Assembly (NCBI GenBank): GCA_050302475.1
Contig: JBNLBF010000001.1
Span: forward strand, 1-64,000
Direction: 5' to 3'
DNA: 64,000 nucleotides
DNA from: NORP23 sp050302475
GTDB taxonomy: Bacteria; Pseudomonadota; Alphaproteobacteria; Rhodobacterales; Rhodobacteraceae
A program made the translations under genes and the position numbers. Below the pieces are notes generated by a model, which had not been told where the DNA came from, made no database searches, and saw only the letters and a list, made by a program, of their open reading frames with translations. Shown piece by piece: positions 28,127 through 36,441 of this stretch (position 1 is its first letter; each line of letters starts with the position of its first letter).

Positions 28127-28516
28127 ATGACCTTACCCATCACTGCATTCTACGCCCTGATCCTCGCCACTATCATGGTGATACTGGCTTTCCGCGTCAG
28201 TCTGATGCGCGCCAAAACCGGCATTACGCTTGGCGACGGCAACAATCCGAAAATGCTGGAGCGGATACGGATCCACGGCAATTTCACCGAATTTGTGCCC
28301 ACAGCGCTGGTCCTGTTGGCGCTTGTCGAAATGAATGGCGCACCGTCGATTTGGCTACACCTGATTGGCGGGACAATGTTGCTGGGTCGTCTGGCACACC
28401 CGCTCGGCGTTCACGCAACCCCGGGGCGTGGGAACCTCAGGATCGCAGGAACGCTGCTTAGCGAGATATCCATTGTCATCGCTGTGATCTATCTCGGCTG
28501 GCGGCTGATCACGTAA
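28127..28516 (+). CDS. MAPEG family membrane protein
   Basis: A 129-residue, four-helix inner membrane protein of the MAPEG (membrane-associated eicosanoid and glutathione) family, bacterial YecN-like branch. Helices lie at about 5-24, 57-77, 82-96 and 107-127. The conserved region ERIRIHGNFTEFVP, with the Arg/Asn/Glu pattern of the glutathione site, follows helix 1, and GRLAHPLGVH lies after helix 3. AAAGGAGA precedes the ATG. Its last 8 bp overlap the convergent permease gene. The substrate is unknown. Confidence 0.88.
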   Translation: MTLPITAFYALILATIMVILAFRVSLMRAKTGITLGDGNNPKMLERIRIHGNFTEFVPTALVLLALVEMNGAPSIWLHLIGGTMLLGRLAHPLGVHATPGRGNLRIAGTLLSEISIVIAVIYLGWRLIT

Positions 28517-29534
28517 CTGCAGCGAAGATAAACCCGGCGAGCATCGCCCCGACAATGCCAAGCGACAGGTAGGTCACAAACACACGCGGTTTCACCAGCG
28601 ACCAGACCGCAGTCATCGCCGGGATGGAACTGACCGCGCCTGCCACCATAAACGCCATGGCCGCCCCTGCCGTCATGCCCTGCGCCATCAGGCCTGCCAA
28701 CAGCGGAGGGGCGACATACCCGTTCAGATAGGCGGGCGCACCAATCAGGGCACTGACGACGATCGGTTGCGCGCCTGTTCCCCCGACCAACCCGGCGATC
28801 AGCTCTGCGGGGACATAGGTGATCATGATCCCTTCCAGCAGGTAGGCCAGTGTCATCCATTTCAGCAGAAACAGGGCGTTGGTCTTTGCGGAGCTTGCGA
28901 AAGTCGCGTTTCGCTCTGCCTCGCGCCAGAACGCCCAGACAGGTTTCCCATCCAATGGCGATGGCCCACACCCGCACCGTTTCGCTTTGGACTGGCGCAG
29001 AATGTCGCTGAATACGCCGGACTTTGTCAGCGCACTGACAACAAAGCCGCCCGCCAGACCCAGCGCCACCGCCGCAACCGCCTTGCCGATGGCAAAGCTC
29101 CAGCCCAGCGCACCCGCTGTGATCAGCAGCGTCGGCGGATCAATCAGGGGCGAGGATAGCCAGAATGCCATCACCGGTGCCAGGGGCACACCCATCGCCA
29201 GCAGCGCAGCGATGAAGGGAATGACCTCGCACGAACAAAACGGTGCCAGCCCGCCGATCAGGGCAGCGAAGATGATCATCCGGGTTTCGCGACCTTTGAA
29301 GGCTTCAGCAATAATCGCCTCCGCCCCGCTGGCCGACAGGTAGGCAATCGTAAGGACCGCAAAGACGATATAGGGCAGCGTCCCCGCCAGCGCCCGCGCG
29401 CCGATCCCAACCACGTTCGGGAACTGTGCCGGATCCAGGACCGCCAGCGCGATCAGGATGGCCACAATCAGGGCCCATACGGTTTTCAGCGGCGCCAGCG
29501 TCCAGCGCTTCGCCTCGATGACAGTATCAGCCAA
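28509..29534 (-). CDS. permease, ArsP / DUF318 family
   Basis: Inner membrane permease with about eight helices in two halves, related to ArsP, which exports trivalent organoarsenicals. It has PFCSCEVIPF (paired Cys) after helix 3 and a Cys-rich loop KRCGCGPSP in the middle. The open frame runs to 29612, inside arsR. I prefer the TTG at 29534, nine bases after GGAGG, giving about 341 residues; a GTG at 29540 is the other choice. It follows an ArsR-type gene with an 8-bp overlap, so metal(loid) control is likely; the exact substrate is an inference. Confidence 0.82.
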   Translation of the reverse strand: MADTVIEAKRWTLAPLKTVWALIVAILIALAVLDPAQFPNVVGIGARALAGTLPYIVFAVLTIAYLSASGAEAIIAEAFKGRETRMIIFAALIGGLAPFCSCEVIPFIAALLAMGVPLAPVMAFWLSSPLIDPPTLLITAGALGWSFAIGKAVAAVALGLAGGFVVSALTKSGVFSDILRQSKAKRCGCGPSPLDGKPVWAFWREAERNATFASSAKTNALFLLKWMTLAYLLEGIMITYVPAELIAGLVGGTGAQPIVVSALIGAPAYLNGYVAPPLLAGLMAQGMTAGAAMAFMVAGAVSSIPAMTAVWSLVKPRVFVTYLSLGIVGAMLAGFIFAAVT

Positions 29535-29832
29535 CGTCACATACCTCCTGATCCAGACAGCATTCGGCAAGGATGAACTGCGCCATCGCCTCCAGCTGTT
29601 CGTAATTTGCAAAATTCCATACCGCGGTGCCTTTTTTCTCCTGCCGGACCACGCCGCCTTCGGTCAGCACTTTCAAATGATGTGCAAGGGTCGAGGGCGG
29701 TATCGCCGTCCGCGCCTGAATCGTCCCAACCGTCAACCCTCCGGTCCCGGCGCGCACGAGCATTTGCAGGACCTGCATGCGCGGGGCGGATCCCATCGCG
29801 GCAAAACCTGTGCTGGCGGTCAAATGGTCCAT
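29527..29832 (-). CDS. ArsR/SmtB family metal(loid)-responsive repressor
   Basis: A 101-residue winged-helix repressor. The recognition helix region is TAIPPSTLAHHLKVLTEGGVV (about 43-63), followed by the wing VRQEKKGTAVWNF. Cys residues cluster at the C-terminus (AECCLDQEVC), a likely sensor site outside the classical ELCVC position. It overlaps the permease gene, and an imperfect 20-bp palindrome lies 15 bp upstream of its start. It should repress its own operon until metalloid binds. Confidence 0.9.
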   Translation of the reverse strand: MDHLTASTGFAAMGSAPRMQVLQMLVRAGTGGLTVGTIQARTAIPPSTLAHHLKVLTEGGVVRQEKKGTAVWNFANYEQLEAMAQFILAECCLDQEVCDVG

Positions 29833-29846
29833 TTTGGCACCTATTT

Positions 29847-29866
29847 CTATTAAACTAGTTTTTTAG
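29847..29866. promoter_or_regulatory. candidate ArsR operator
   Basis: CTATTAAACTAGTTTTTTAG is a 20-bp imperfect palindrome (16 of 20 positions symmetric) around a perfect AAACTAGTTT core, 15 bp before the arsR start. Size, symmetry and place fit autorepression. Confidence 0.55.
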
Positions 29867-29987
29867 GTATTCTGGTTGCAACCAAAAGTCCAGCCCAAAT
29901 TTCAGGCAAGTTGACGCTTTTCCGCGCCGCCCCCTTCCCTAACCGGACATTTCTGCTAATCATCGGAACAGGGGAGTCGGATAGCAT

Positions 29988-30494
29988 ATGAGCAACTCGA
30001 TCAATTACGGACGAATGATGCAGGCAGCTATGCAGGGCGTTCTGCGCGATATCCTGTCCCGAGTTGCCGACGAAGGTCTTCCCGGGAAACATCATTTCTT
30101 CATCACCTTCGACACCACTCATCCCGGTGTCGATATGGCCGACTGGCTAAAGGCAAAATATCCGACCGAAATTACCATCGTCATGCAGGAATGGTTCGAG
30201 AATCTTGCCGTGATGCCTGACCGGTTTACCGTGACGCTCAATTTCAATAACAATCCCGAACCGATGGTGATCCCGTTTGACGCAATTAAGACATTTGTTG
30301 ATCCGTCCGTCGAATTCGGTCTGAAATTTGATGCCCATGAACAGATCAAAAAAGCTGCCGAGAAAGCCGAAGCAGACGACGAAGTGATTGAGGCGCTCAA
30401 ATCCAAAGCCGCTTCCAAAGAAGAGGATGACGAGGCCGAGCGTCAGGATGCCGAGGTTGTCAGCCTCGACGCATTCCGCAAACCGACCAGCTAG
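29988..30494 (+). CDS. SspB-like ClpXP adaptor (alphaproteobacterial type)
   Basis: Adaptor that delivers ssrA-tagged peptides to ClpXP. The 168-residue protein has an SspB fold region (about 5-120) with HHFFITFDTTHPGV and PDRFTVTLNFN, followed by a flexible acidic tail (about 125-160, rich in Glu, Asp and Lys) that ends VVSLDAFRKP, a short conserved C-terminal peptide likely to dock on ClpX. Neighbourhood near fumC is usual in Rhodobacterales. Its stop codon overlaps the convergent gene's stop (CTAG). Confidence 0.85.
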   Translation: MSNSINYGRMMQAAMQGVLRDILSRVADEGLPGKHHFFITFDTTHPGVDMADWLKAKYPTEITIVMQEWFENLAVMPDRFTVTLNFNNNPEPMVIPFDAIKTFVDPSVEFGLKFDAHEQIKKAAEKAEADDEVIEALKSKAASKEEDDEAERQDAEVVSLDAFRKPTS

Positions 30495-31024
30495 TCAAAC
30501 ACGTTTCGATCCATTCCCAGACTGAACGAAACGCCACCCTGAAACAGCACAAACAAAAAGATCGGCAGCTCGATACTTGGCATCAACAGCAATGCGGCCA
30601 GCGTTCCGATAGCAACTGTGCGCAGAATTGACTGCGATCTGGCAAAGCGGGGGTAGATGGCGGCAAACCCGAACGCCAATATCCCCGCCCCAACCGCTCC
30701 GGCAAGGCAACCGAACGCCACCGCCAGCAGAATTGACTCGCCTGCATTGGACAGAAGGTAGAACGCGGTATTGAGCGCTGCGAACCATGACAGGCCGGAT
30801 ATGCCGATGAAGGCCAACATTTTCCAGACAGGCTGGCGAAAGAACAGCAACAGCGTCACCGCAATCGCCACCCCGTAGATCACGCCAAAATAGTCGATCA
30901 GAACCTCATCCTTGCGCATCCAGATAATTTGATTGGGGATCGCAGCGAGACTGCCCCCAATACAAAGCGCGATGGCCACGGACAGCTTTTCACGATCTAT
31001 CCAAGCGGATTCGGGTTCCGACAT
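30491..31024 (-). CDS. unknown membrane protein
   Basis: A 177-residue protein with about five hydrophobic segments (around 13-30, 42-60, 67-88, 96-125 and 135-160), expected in the inner membrane. The N-terminus is acidic and cytoplasmic-looking (MSEPESAWIDREK). I do not recognise a domain or motif. It is a single gene on the minus strand between two plus-strand genes, converging on sspB with a 4-bp stop overlap. Confidence 0.75.
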   Translation of the reverse strand: MSEPESAWIDREKLSVAIALCIGGSLAAIPNQIIWMRKDEVLIDYFGVIYGVAIAVTLLLFFRQPVWKMLAFIGISGLSWFAALNTAFYLLSNAGESILLAVAFGCLAGAVGAGILAFGFAAIYPRFARSQSILRTVAIGTLAALLLMPSIELPIFLFVLFQGGVSFSLGMDRNVFD

Positions 31025-31152
31025 ATGTTAATCCTTCCTCAAGATACCGGACGGGATTGCCCTCTAACTGAACTGACCAACTGGCCGGCATAACGACGGC
31101 TAAATCCCGTCTATCCCGTCTTTGGTGGTCATCCCCTGCGTCTCATTGCCCA

Positions 31153-31180
31153 TTGAATTTGCTGCCCGCCACGCTATGAC
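31153..31180 (+). promoter_or_regulatory. probable fumC promoter
   Basis: TTGAAT (31153-31158), a 16-bp spacer and TATGAC (31175-31180) form a good sigma-70-like promoter about 30 bp before the fumC start codon. Confidence 0.55.
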
Positions 31181-31210
31181 ACTCCCGACGCTTTTGCAAA
31201 GGAGTCCGCA

Positions 31211-32602
31211 ATGACAACCACCCGCACAGAAACCGACAGTTTCGGCCCGCTTGACGTTCCATCAGATAAATACTGGGGTGCGCAGACGCAGCGCTCCATC
31301 ATCAATTTCCCGATTGGCTGGGAAAAACAGCCGGTGCCGATCATCCGCGCGCTTGGCGTGATCAAAAAAGCCTGTGCGCAGGCGAACAAGGAACTGGGCA
31401 CGCTGAAACCGGAACTGGCGGATGCGATCATTGCAGCTGCGACCGAGGTGATTGAGGGCAAATTCGACGACAATTTCCCGCTGGTCGTATGGCAAACGGG
31501 CTCTGGCACGCAATCCAACATGAACGCGAACGAGGTGATCTCCAACCGCGCCATCGAAATGCTGGGTGGCGAGATGGGCTCCAAAACGCCGGTTCACCCG
31601 AATGATCATTGCAATATGGGCCAGTCGTCAAACGACACCTTCCCGACCGCTATGCATGTTGGTATCGCCATGCAGGCCCGCGACGTTCTGCTGCCGGGTC
31701 TGACGAAACTCGCTGAGGCGCTGGAGGCGAAATCCGAGGCGTTCAAAGACATCATCAAGATTGGCCGGACCCATACGCAGGACGCAACACCCCTGACGCT
31801 GGGACAGGAATTCAGCGGCTACGCCCATCAGGTCCGCAAAGGGATCGAACGGGTGGAGGCCTGTCTGGGTGACATTTATGAACTCGCACAGGGTGGCACG
31901 GCCGTGGGTACTGGCCTAAATACCAAAAAAGGCTGGGCCGAGATGGTGGCAAAGAACATGGCCGATATCACCGGCCTGCCCTTCGTCACCGCCCCCAATA
32001 AATTCGAAGCCCTCGCCGCCCATGACGCGATGGTTATGTTCTCCGGCGCGCTGAAAACCGTGGCCGCCAGCCTGTTCAAGATCGCCAACGACATCCGCCT
32101 GCTGGGTTCTGGCCCGCGTTCGGGTCTGGGCGAACTGATCCTGCCGGAAAACGAACCGGGCAGCTCGATCATGCCGGGCAAGGTGAACCCGACACAGGCG
32201 GAAGCGCTGACCATGGTTTGCGCCCATGTTATGGGCAACGACGCAGCCGTTGGCATCGCCGGATCGCAGGGACATTTCGAATTAAACGTCTATAATCCGA
32301 TGATGTCCTATAACGTCCTGCAGTCCATGCAATTGCTGGGTGATAGCGCGTCGGCTTTCACAGACAATATGGTTGCCGGAATCGAAGCCAACGAACCGCG
32401 GATCGAAAAACTGATGAAGGAAAGCCTGATGCTGGTTACGGCGCTGGCCCCGACCATCGGTTATGACAACGCCACAAAAGTTGCGAAAACCGCGCATAAG
32501 AACGGCACGACGTTGAAGGAAGAGGCGATCAAACTCGGCTTCGTCGACGAAGAGACCTTCGACCGTGTCGTCCGCCCCGAAGACATGATCGGCCCGAAAT
32601 AA
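31211..32602 (+). CDS. fumC: class II fumarate hydratase
   Basis: Iron-independent fumarase converting fumarate and malate in the TCA cycle. The 463-residue protein carries the superfamily signature GSSIMPGKVNP near residue 318, plus GSGTQSNMNANEV (about 97-109) and GRTHTQDATP (about 186-195). GGAG precedes the ATG and a sigma-70-like promoter lies just upstream. The following HAD gene starts in its stop codon (TAATG), so they are co-translated. Confidence 0.97.
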   Translation: MTTTRTETDSFGPLDVPSDKYWGAQTQRSIINFPIGWEKQPVPIIRALGVIKKACAQANKELGTLKPELADAIIAAATEVIEGKFDDNFPLVVWQTGSGTQSNMNANEVISNRAIEMLGGEMGSKTPVHPNDHCNMGQSSNDTFPTAMHVGIAMQARDVLLPGLTKLAEALEAKSEAFKDIIKIGRTHTQDATPLTLGQEFSGYAHQVRKGIERVEACLGDIYELAQGGTAVGTGLNTKKGWAEMVAKNMADITGLPFVTAPNKFEALAAHDAMVMFSGALKTVAASLFKIANDIRLLGSGPRSGLGELILPENEPGSSIMPGKVNPTQAEALTMVCAHVMGNDAAVGIAGSQGHFELNVYNPMMSYNVLQSMQLLGDSASAFTDNMVAGIEANEPRIEKLMKESLMLVTALAPTIGYDNATKVAKTAHKNGTTLKEEAIKLGFVDEETFDRVVRPEDMIGPK

Positions 32603-33297
32603 TGCCCAAGCTAAAGGTCATCGGCTTTGATGCCGATGACACGCTCTGGCATAACGAAACCTACTATCGCTTGACGGAGGAGCGGTTTACATCGCTCCTC
32701 TCTGACTACGCCGACCCCGACCATCTGACCGAACGATTGCTGGAGGCCGAGCGGGTCAACATCGCTTATTACGGCTATGGCATCAAAGGCTTTACCCTGT
32801 CGATGATCCAAACGGCGTTGGAGGTCACCGAAAACCGCGTCCCGCAGGAAACCATCGCCGCGATCCTTGATGCCGGACGTGAATTACTCCGCCATCCGAT
32901 GGAACTCCTCCCCCACGCAGCAGAGGCATTGGAACATGTGGCAGGTCGCTATCATGTCGTGCTGATCACCAAAGGCGATATGCTGGATCAGGAACGCAAA
33001 CTGGCACAATCCGGGCTGGGGGATCATTTCGACGCCGTCGAGATCGTGTCGGAAAAAACCCCCGACACCTACACCCGCATATTCGGCGCTTGGGTCGACA
33101 GCGCGATGATGATCGGCAATTCCGTGAAGTCGGATGTGATACCCGCGATTGAGGCTGGTGCCTACGGCATCCAAGTCCCCCACGGGCTGGAATGGGAGTT
33201 GGAAAAAGCCGAACGGCCTGTGCATTCCCCGAAATTCCATACGATAGCCGATCTCAGCGCGCTTCCGGACCTTATCGACAAGGTCGAGTCGGAATAA
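32602..33297 (+). CDS. HAD-superfamily hydrolase
   Basis: Probable small-molecule phosphatase. Motif I is GFDADDTLWH (about 7-16, nucleophile Asp first), motif II is the Thr of LITKGD, the conserved Lys is in SEKTPDTYTRIFG and motif III is MIGNSVKSDVIPAIEAG. The 231 residues include a helical cap domain after motif I. It starts 1 bp inside the fumC stop, a strong sign of co-expression; the substrate is unknown. Confidence 0.9.
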   Translation: MPKLKVIGFDADDTLWHNETYYRLTEERFTSLLSDYADPDHLTERLLEAERVNIAYYGYGIKGFTLSMIQTALEVTENRVPQETIAAILDAGRELLRHPMELLPHAAEALEHVAGRYHVVLITKGDMLDQERKLAQSGLGDHFDAVEIVSEKTPDTYTRIFGAWVDSAMMIGNSVKSDVIPAIEAGAYGIQVPHGLEWELEKAERPVHSPKFHTIADLSALPDLIDKVESE

Positions 33298-33359
33298 TCT
33301 GCCTGCAACGACGGAACAGGCCAGCGGGCGCGTATATCCTTTGTGAAAAGGAGATACTG

Positions 33360-33668
33360 ATGAAAAACCACCTAACGATTTTGGCGATTTGCACAGTTAT
33401 CGGCGCACCACTTTTGGCCCAGGGCCGTGTCGAGAACTCCCGACCGACCGATTTGATCGCCGCCGATCTTAATATCGAGGAAGCCACATTTATAACCTGT
33501 TTCAAAGGCGTGTCACCGGACCCGAACCACGCCCCGAATGGCGCACAACAACGGGCAAACAAGGCAATCCTTCTGCCCTGTTTACAAGCTGCCAATGCGG
33601 ATATCACCAATGACATACTGGACAGTGTGATGGACCGCTACCGTCCGGAAGGTCCCATGCGGCATTGA
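33360..33668 (+). CDS. small secreted protein of unknown function
   Basis: A 102-residue protein with a clear signal peptide (about 1-21, ending LLAQG). The mature part has two Cys (in FITCFKG and LLPCLQ) that may form a disulfide, and ends DSVMDRYRPEGPMRH. AAAAGGAG lies just before the ATG. I do not know the family name. It follows fumC and the HAD gene, and only 5 bp separate its end from a convergent gene. Confidence 0.78.
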   Translation: MKNHLTILAICTVIGAPLLAQGRVENSRPTDLIAADLNIEEATFITCFKGVSPDPNHAPNGAQQRANKAILLPCLQAANADITNDILDSVMDRYRPEGPMRH

Positions 33669-33673
33669 CAAAA

Positions 33674-34372
33674 TTACGGGGTCAGCGATCGGATCGTTAG
33701 ATTGCTCGGCCCCCGCAATCCCCAGCGCAGCGTCGCAAATATCACGCCGACCGAAATCACCAGCCAAAGCCCACCCCAAAACACTGTCGGCCCACCATAT
33801 TCCATCGCGATTATCCGTGCATCTGACATGCCCCTCGCCCGCGCCAGCGTGTCGGAGAATATGTCATAAGGCACATAGATCATTGAGGTAAGGCCAATCA
33901 CCCTCAGCACCAGATCATTCACTACCACCGGCAGGAACTTCGCCACCAGAAGCAGCACAAGCGCCACGGCAATGGTGAAGCCCAGCGCGAACATCTCGCG
34001 CATATACAGCGCCGCCGCGATCAGCATCAGCACCCCCAGCGCAGCAACCACCGCCCGATCCCAATGCGTGCGCACCGCGACCACAAACAGCAAAACGCCC
34101 AACATGAGCGACCCGATATACCCCGCCGAGGCGATCCAGAAAAACCACCCACCCACCGTCATCGTGGTGCCGCCCTGCAAATAATGGAGCGTAATCCCCT
34201 CGACCCGACCACCAGTTACCAGTGCCGCCAGCGCATGTGAGGATTCGTGCAGAAACACCACCAGCATTTTCAACGGCCAGACAATCGGCAAGCCCCAACA
34301 CAGGAAGATTAGCACCGACAAAAGCAAAAGCTGCCAGTGATTTTTTCCGAAATACGCCAGAACGACCTCCAT
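33674..34372 (-). CDS. M50-like membrane metalloprotease homologue
   Basis: A 232-residue multi-pass protein with the zinc motif HESSH (residues 42-46, HExxH) in a membrane-facing helix, typical of M50B-like peptidases. Later segments (GYIGSLMLGVLLF, ALYMREMFALGF) are hydrophobic helices, and a segment with Tyr-Asp (VPYDIFSDT) near residue 175 may supply the third zinc ligand. Known relatives are small, poorly studied membrane proteins, so protease activity is an inference. No ribosome site is obvious before the ATG at 34372. Confidence 0.8.
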   Translation of the reverse strand: MEVVLAYFGKNHWQLLLLSVLIFLCWGLPIVWPLKMLVVFLHESSHALAALVTGGRVEGITLHYLQGGTTMTVGGWFFWIASAGYIGSLMLGVLLFVVAVRTHWDRAVVAALGVLMLIAAALYMREMFALGFTIAVALVLLLVAKFLPVVVNDLVLRVIGLTSMIYVPYDIFSDTLARARGMSDARIIAMEYGGPTVFWGGLWLVISVGVIFATLRWGLRGPSNLTIRSLTP

Positions 34373-34406
34373 TTATCAGGTTAACCAAATCTTGCACCTT
34401 TTGGTC

Positions 34407-34428
34407 AAATTGTCAGCAAATTGTCAGC
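34407..34428 (+). repeat. tandem 11-mer
   Basis: AAATTGTCAGC occurs twice, head to tail without a gap, about 60-80 bp before the Hint-protein start. An 11-bp period puts both copies on one face of the helix, so it could be a regulator site. Confidence 0.45.
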
Positions 34429-34490
34429 AATATTGTGGTATGTAGGATTTTTAGAATGCTTGGGACGCTGTATAATTTGGAGAATTAATT

Positions 34491-35402
34491 TTGCCATCCT
34501 ATAATCTCTTAACCGGTCAGGTATTCAACCTCATCAAAGTGGGCGGGCGATGGGAACTCGCCCCCGGTGGTGTGATCACTGACCCGGTACTCACTTTTGA
34601 CGATCTGGATTCCGATACGTTCCTTGATGATGGTGAAATCGGGGCGTCGGAAAACGATATCGGAGCCTCTCTCGCCAGCGGCGACTACGCGATGGTTATC
34701 AGCGGCACGTCGGCGGTTTTTTACAGTTCCGTCGTCATCCCGAACCCGGCAACGTTCGATTTTCACGCAATTTCTGTCCAGCTTAGCAACGGCTTTAGTG
34801 ATCTGGTCTTCTGTTTTGCCACCGGGACCATGATTGAAACGGAAGATGGTCCCAAAGATGTCGCAGACCTCGTCACCGGGGACTCCGTTTTGACCAAAGA
34901 CAATGGATATCAGGATATCCGATGGATCGCGCGCAGCCAATTTAGCGCCGGGCAACTCGCGGTCAAACCCGACCTCGTGCCGATTTGTATCAAAGCCGGT
35001 GCATTGGGGGATGACCTGCCGCGTCAGGATCTCGTCGTTTCCCCCCAGCATCGGATGCTGGTTTCGAACCGTTTCTCGCATCTGATGTTCGACGAAGCCG
35101 AGGTGCTGGTCCCGGCCAAAGCGCTCTTGAATGATTTCAGCATCACCAAATGCGATCCTGCCAATGGTGCCGACTATTTTCACGTGATGTTGGACAATCA
35201 TGAATTGCTTCTGGCAAACGGCTGCTGGTCCGAAAGCCTTTCCCGTGGGGCCGAAGCCCTGAAGGCGCTTTCTCCGGCGGCGTTGGAGGAGTTGGAGCAG
35301 ATTTTCCCCAACGTCGATTTTTCCAAAGAAGGTGATTTTTGCCGGCCTCCGCTCAGCGTTCGCGAAGGAATTGCACTGTCAAGGATGATGCGACCCAATT
35401 GA
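34491..35402 (+). CDS. Hint-domain (Hedgehog/intein-like) protein
   Basis: A 303-residue protein with an N-terminal beta-rich segment (1-105) and a Hint domain starting at Cys108 in CFATGTMIETEDG, followed by RDIR-like QDIRWIARSQ and VVSPQHRMLV, the block with the Hint histidine. This is the Hint_2 type frequent in Rhodobacterales, often linked to export or self-cleavage in RTX-like proteins. There is no C-terminal His-Asn splice junction, so it is not a splicing intein. The start is TTG at 34491, eight bases after GGAG. The AT-rich upstream carries a tandem 11-mer. Confidence 0.85.
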   Translation: MPSYNLLTGQVFNLIKVGGRWELAPGGVITDPVLTFDDLDSDTFLDDGEIGASENDIGASLASGDYAMVISGTSAVFYSSVVIPNPATFDFHAISVQLSNGFSDLVFCFATGTMIETEDGPKDVADLVTGDSVLTKDNGYQDIRWIARSQFSAGQLAVKPDLVPICIKAGALGDDLPRQDLVVSPQHRMLVSNRFSHLMFDEAEVLVPAKALLNDFSITKCDPANGADYFHVMLDNHELLLANGCWSESLSRGAEALKALSPAALEELEQIFPNVDFSKEGDFCRPPLSVREGIALSRMMRPN

Positions 35403-35432
35403 CCTGCTGGCGCTGGCGGCCATAATGGCGGG

Positions 35433-35615
35433 ATGAGCAACGTCATCAATCTTCGCGCCGCCCGCAAATCCCGCTCGCGAACCGCCGCGCGCAAGAAAGC
35501 AGACGCAAATGCTGCGAAGCATGGGCAAAGCAAATCCACCAAGACGCAGCAGGCCGCGCAGGACAAGAAGCTGAATGACCATCTTGATGGCCATAAACGC
35601 GAGCCCGAAACGTGA
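35433..35615 (+). CDS. DUF4169 family small basic protein
   Basis: A 60-residue, strongly basic protein (SNVINLRAARKSRSRTAAR at the start, DGHKREPET at the end) with the layout of DUF4169 proteins, which occur near fumC and a ribbon-helix-helix gene in Rhodobacterales. The charge suggests nucleic-acid binding, but no function is known. Its stop overlaps the next ATG by 4 bp. Confidence 0.85.
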   Translation: MSNVINLRAARKSRSRTAARKKADANAAKHGQSKSTKTQQAAQDKKLNDHLDGHKREPET

Positions 35616-36217
35616 GGCTCGCCCTGCATCTCTTGTTTCTTGCCGCACCGCTTGCCGCGCAGGACCGTGTCATAGCCGCCATCAGTCAGGTTGGCGAAGG
35701 CGATCTGGACACGCTGATCCTGGAGATCAACGCCGAGAACCCGTCGCTGCTCGACATCCTCGTCGTCACCCGCAGCGACTACAGCTGGTCATCCCCAACA
35801 GAAACCGTTCGCTACGAAGGCGCGTTTTTCCTCGGCCCCAACAATGCACCGGAATTGCATCTCGGTGACCTTGGTACAGTGCAACTGCAGGGGTTGGGAT
35901 GCTTCATCTGCGGGCGGCACCATTTTGGCCAATCCTTTGTGCTTCAGGATATTGATGATGTGTGGACGGTAACTGGCTACAGCGAACATATCGTCGACCG
36001 CCTAGCGCCTTGGCGGGCGGGAACCTGTGAGGTGGATCTTGTGACTGGTCATACTGACATCCAGCTTGCCGAAGAACCCTGGCAGCGCGTCGATACCACC
36101 GACAGATCGATCCCCCTCCCCGCACTGGCGGAGGGGTATAGCCCCGGTATCTGTGACAGAATCCACCTCAGCGAAGAAAATTGGGAACCCTACAAGCCCG
36201 CGGACTGGGAAGAATGA
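35612..36217 (+). CDS. secreted protein of unknown function
   Basis: A 201-residue exported protein: signal peptide at about 1-16 (ending PLAAQ), then a soluble domain with a CxxC pair in GCFICGRHHFGQ (about 94-105) and two later Cys (AGTCEVDL, GICDRIH), so disulfides or metal binding are possible. I recognise no family. It overlaps both neighbours by ATGA, so it is co-translated with the DUF4169 and ribbon-helix-helix genes. Confidence 0.75.
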   Translation: MRLALHLLFLAAPLAAQDRVIAAISQVGEGDLDTLILEINAENPSLLDILVVTRSDYSWSSPTETVRYEGAFFLGPNNAPELHLGDLGTVQLQGLGCFICGRHHFGQSFVLQDIDDVWTVTGYSEHIVDRLAPWRAGTCEVDLVTGHTDIQLAEEPWQRVDTTDRSIPLPALAEGYSPGICDRIHLSEENWEPYKPADWEE

Positions 36218-36441
36218 GCCGTCCGGAAAAACATTCGCTGACCTTGCGCGGCCACAGAACCAGTGTGTCGTTGGAACGGGAATTCTGGCGGGCCTTTCTG
36301 GACATTGCAAAGGCCGAAGGTAAGACCATCAACGGATTAGCCGCCGAGATAGACGAGTCACGCGGCACTGAAAGCGGCCTCGCCTCGGCCATCCGCCTTT
36401 ACGTCCTGCATCATTACCGCTCAAGCAAAGACAAAAGCTGA
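36214..36441 (+). CDS. ribbon-helix-helix domain protein
   Basis: A 75-residue protein of the RHH_4-type: a strand KHSLTLRGHRTSVSLE followed by helices REFWRAFLDIAKAEG and TINGLAAEIDES, ending SGLASAIRLYVLHHY. Such proteins bind DNA as dimers, though targets are unknown. Start is ATG 36214, in the stop of the previous gene. Its last 28 bp overlap the convergent tetR gene. Confidence 0.85.
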   Translation: MSRPEKHSLTLRGHRTSVSLEREFWRAFLDIAKAEGKTINGLAAEIDESRGTESGLASAIRLYVLHHYRSSKDKS

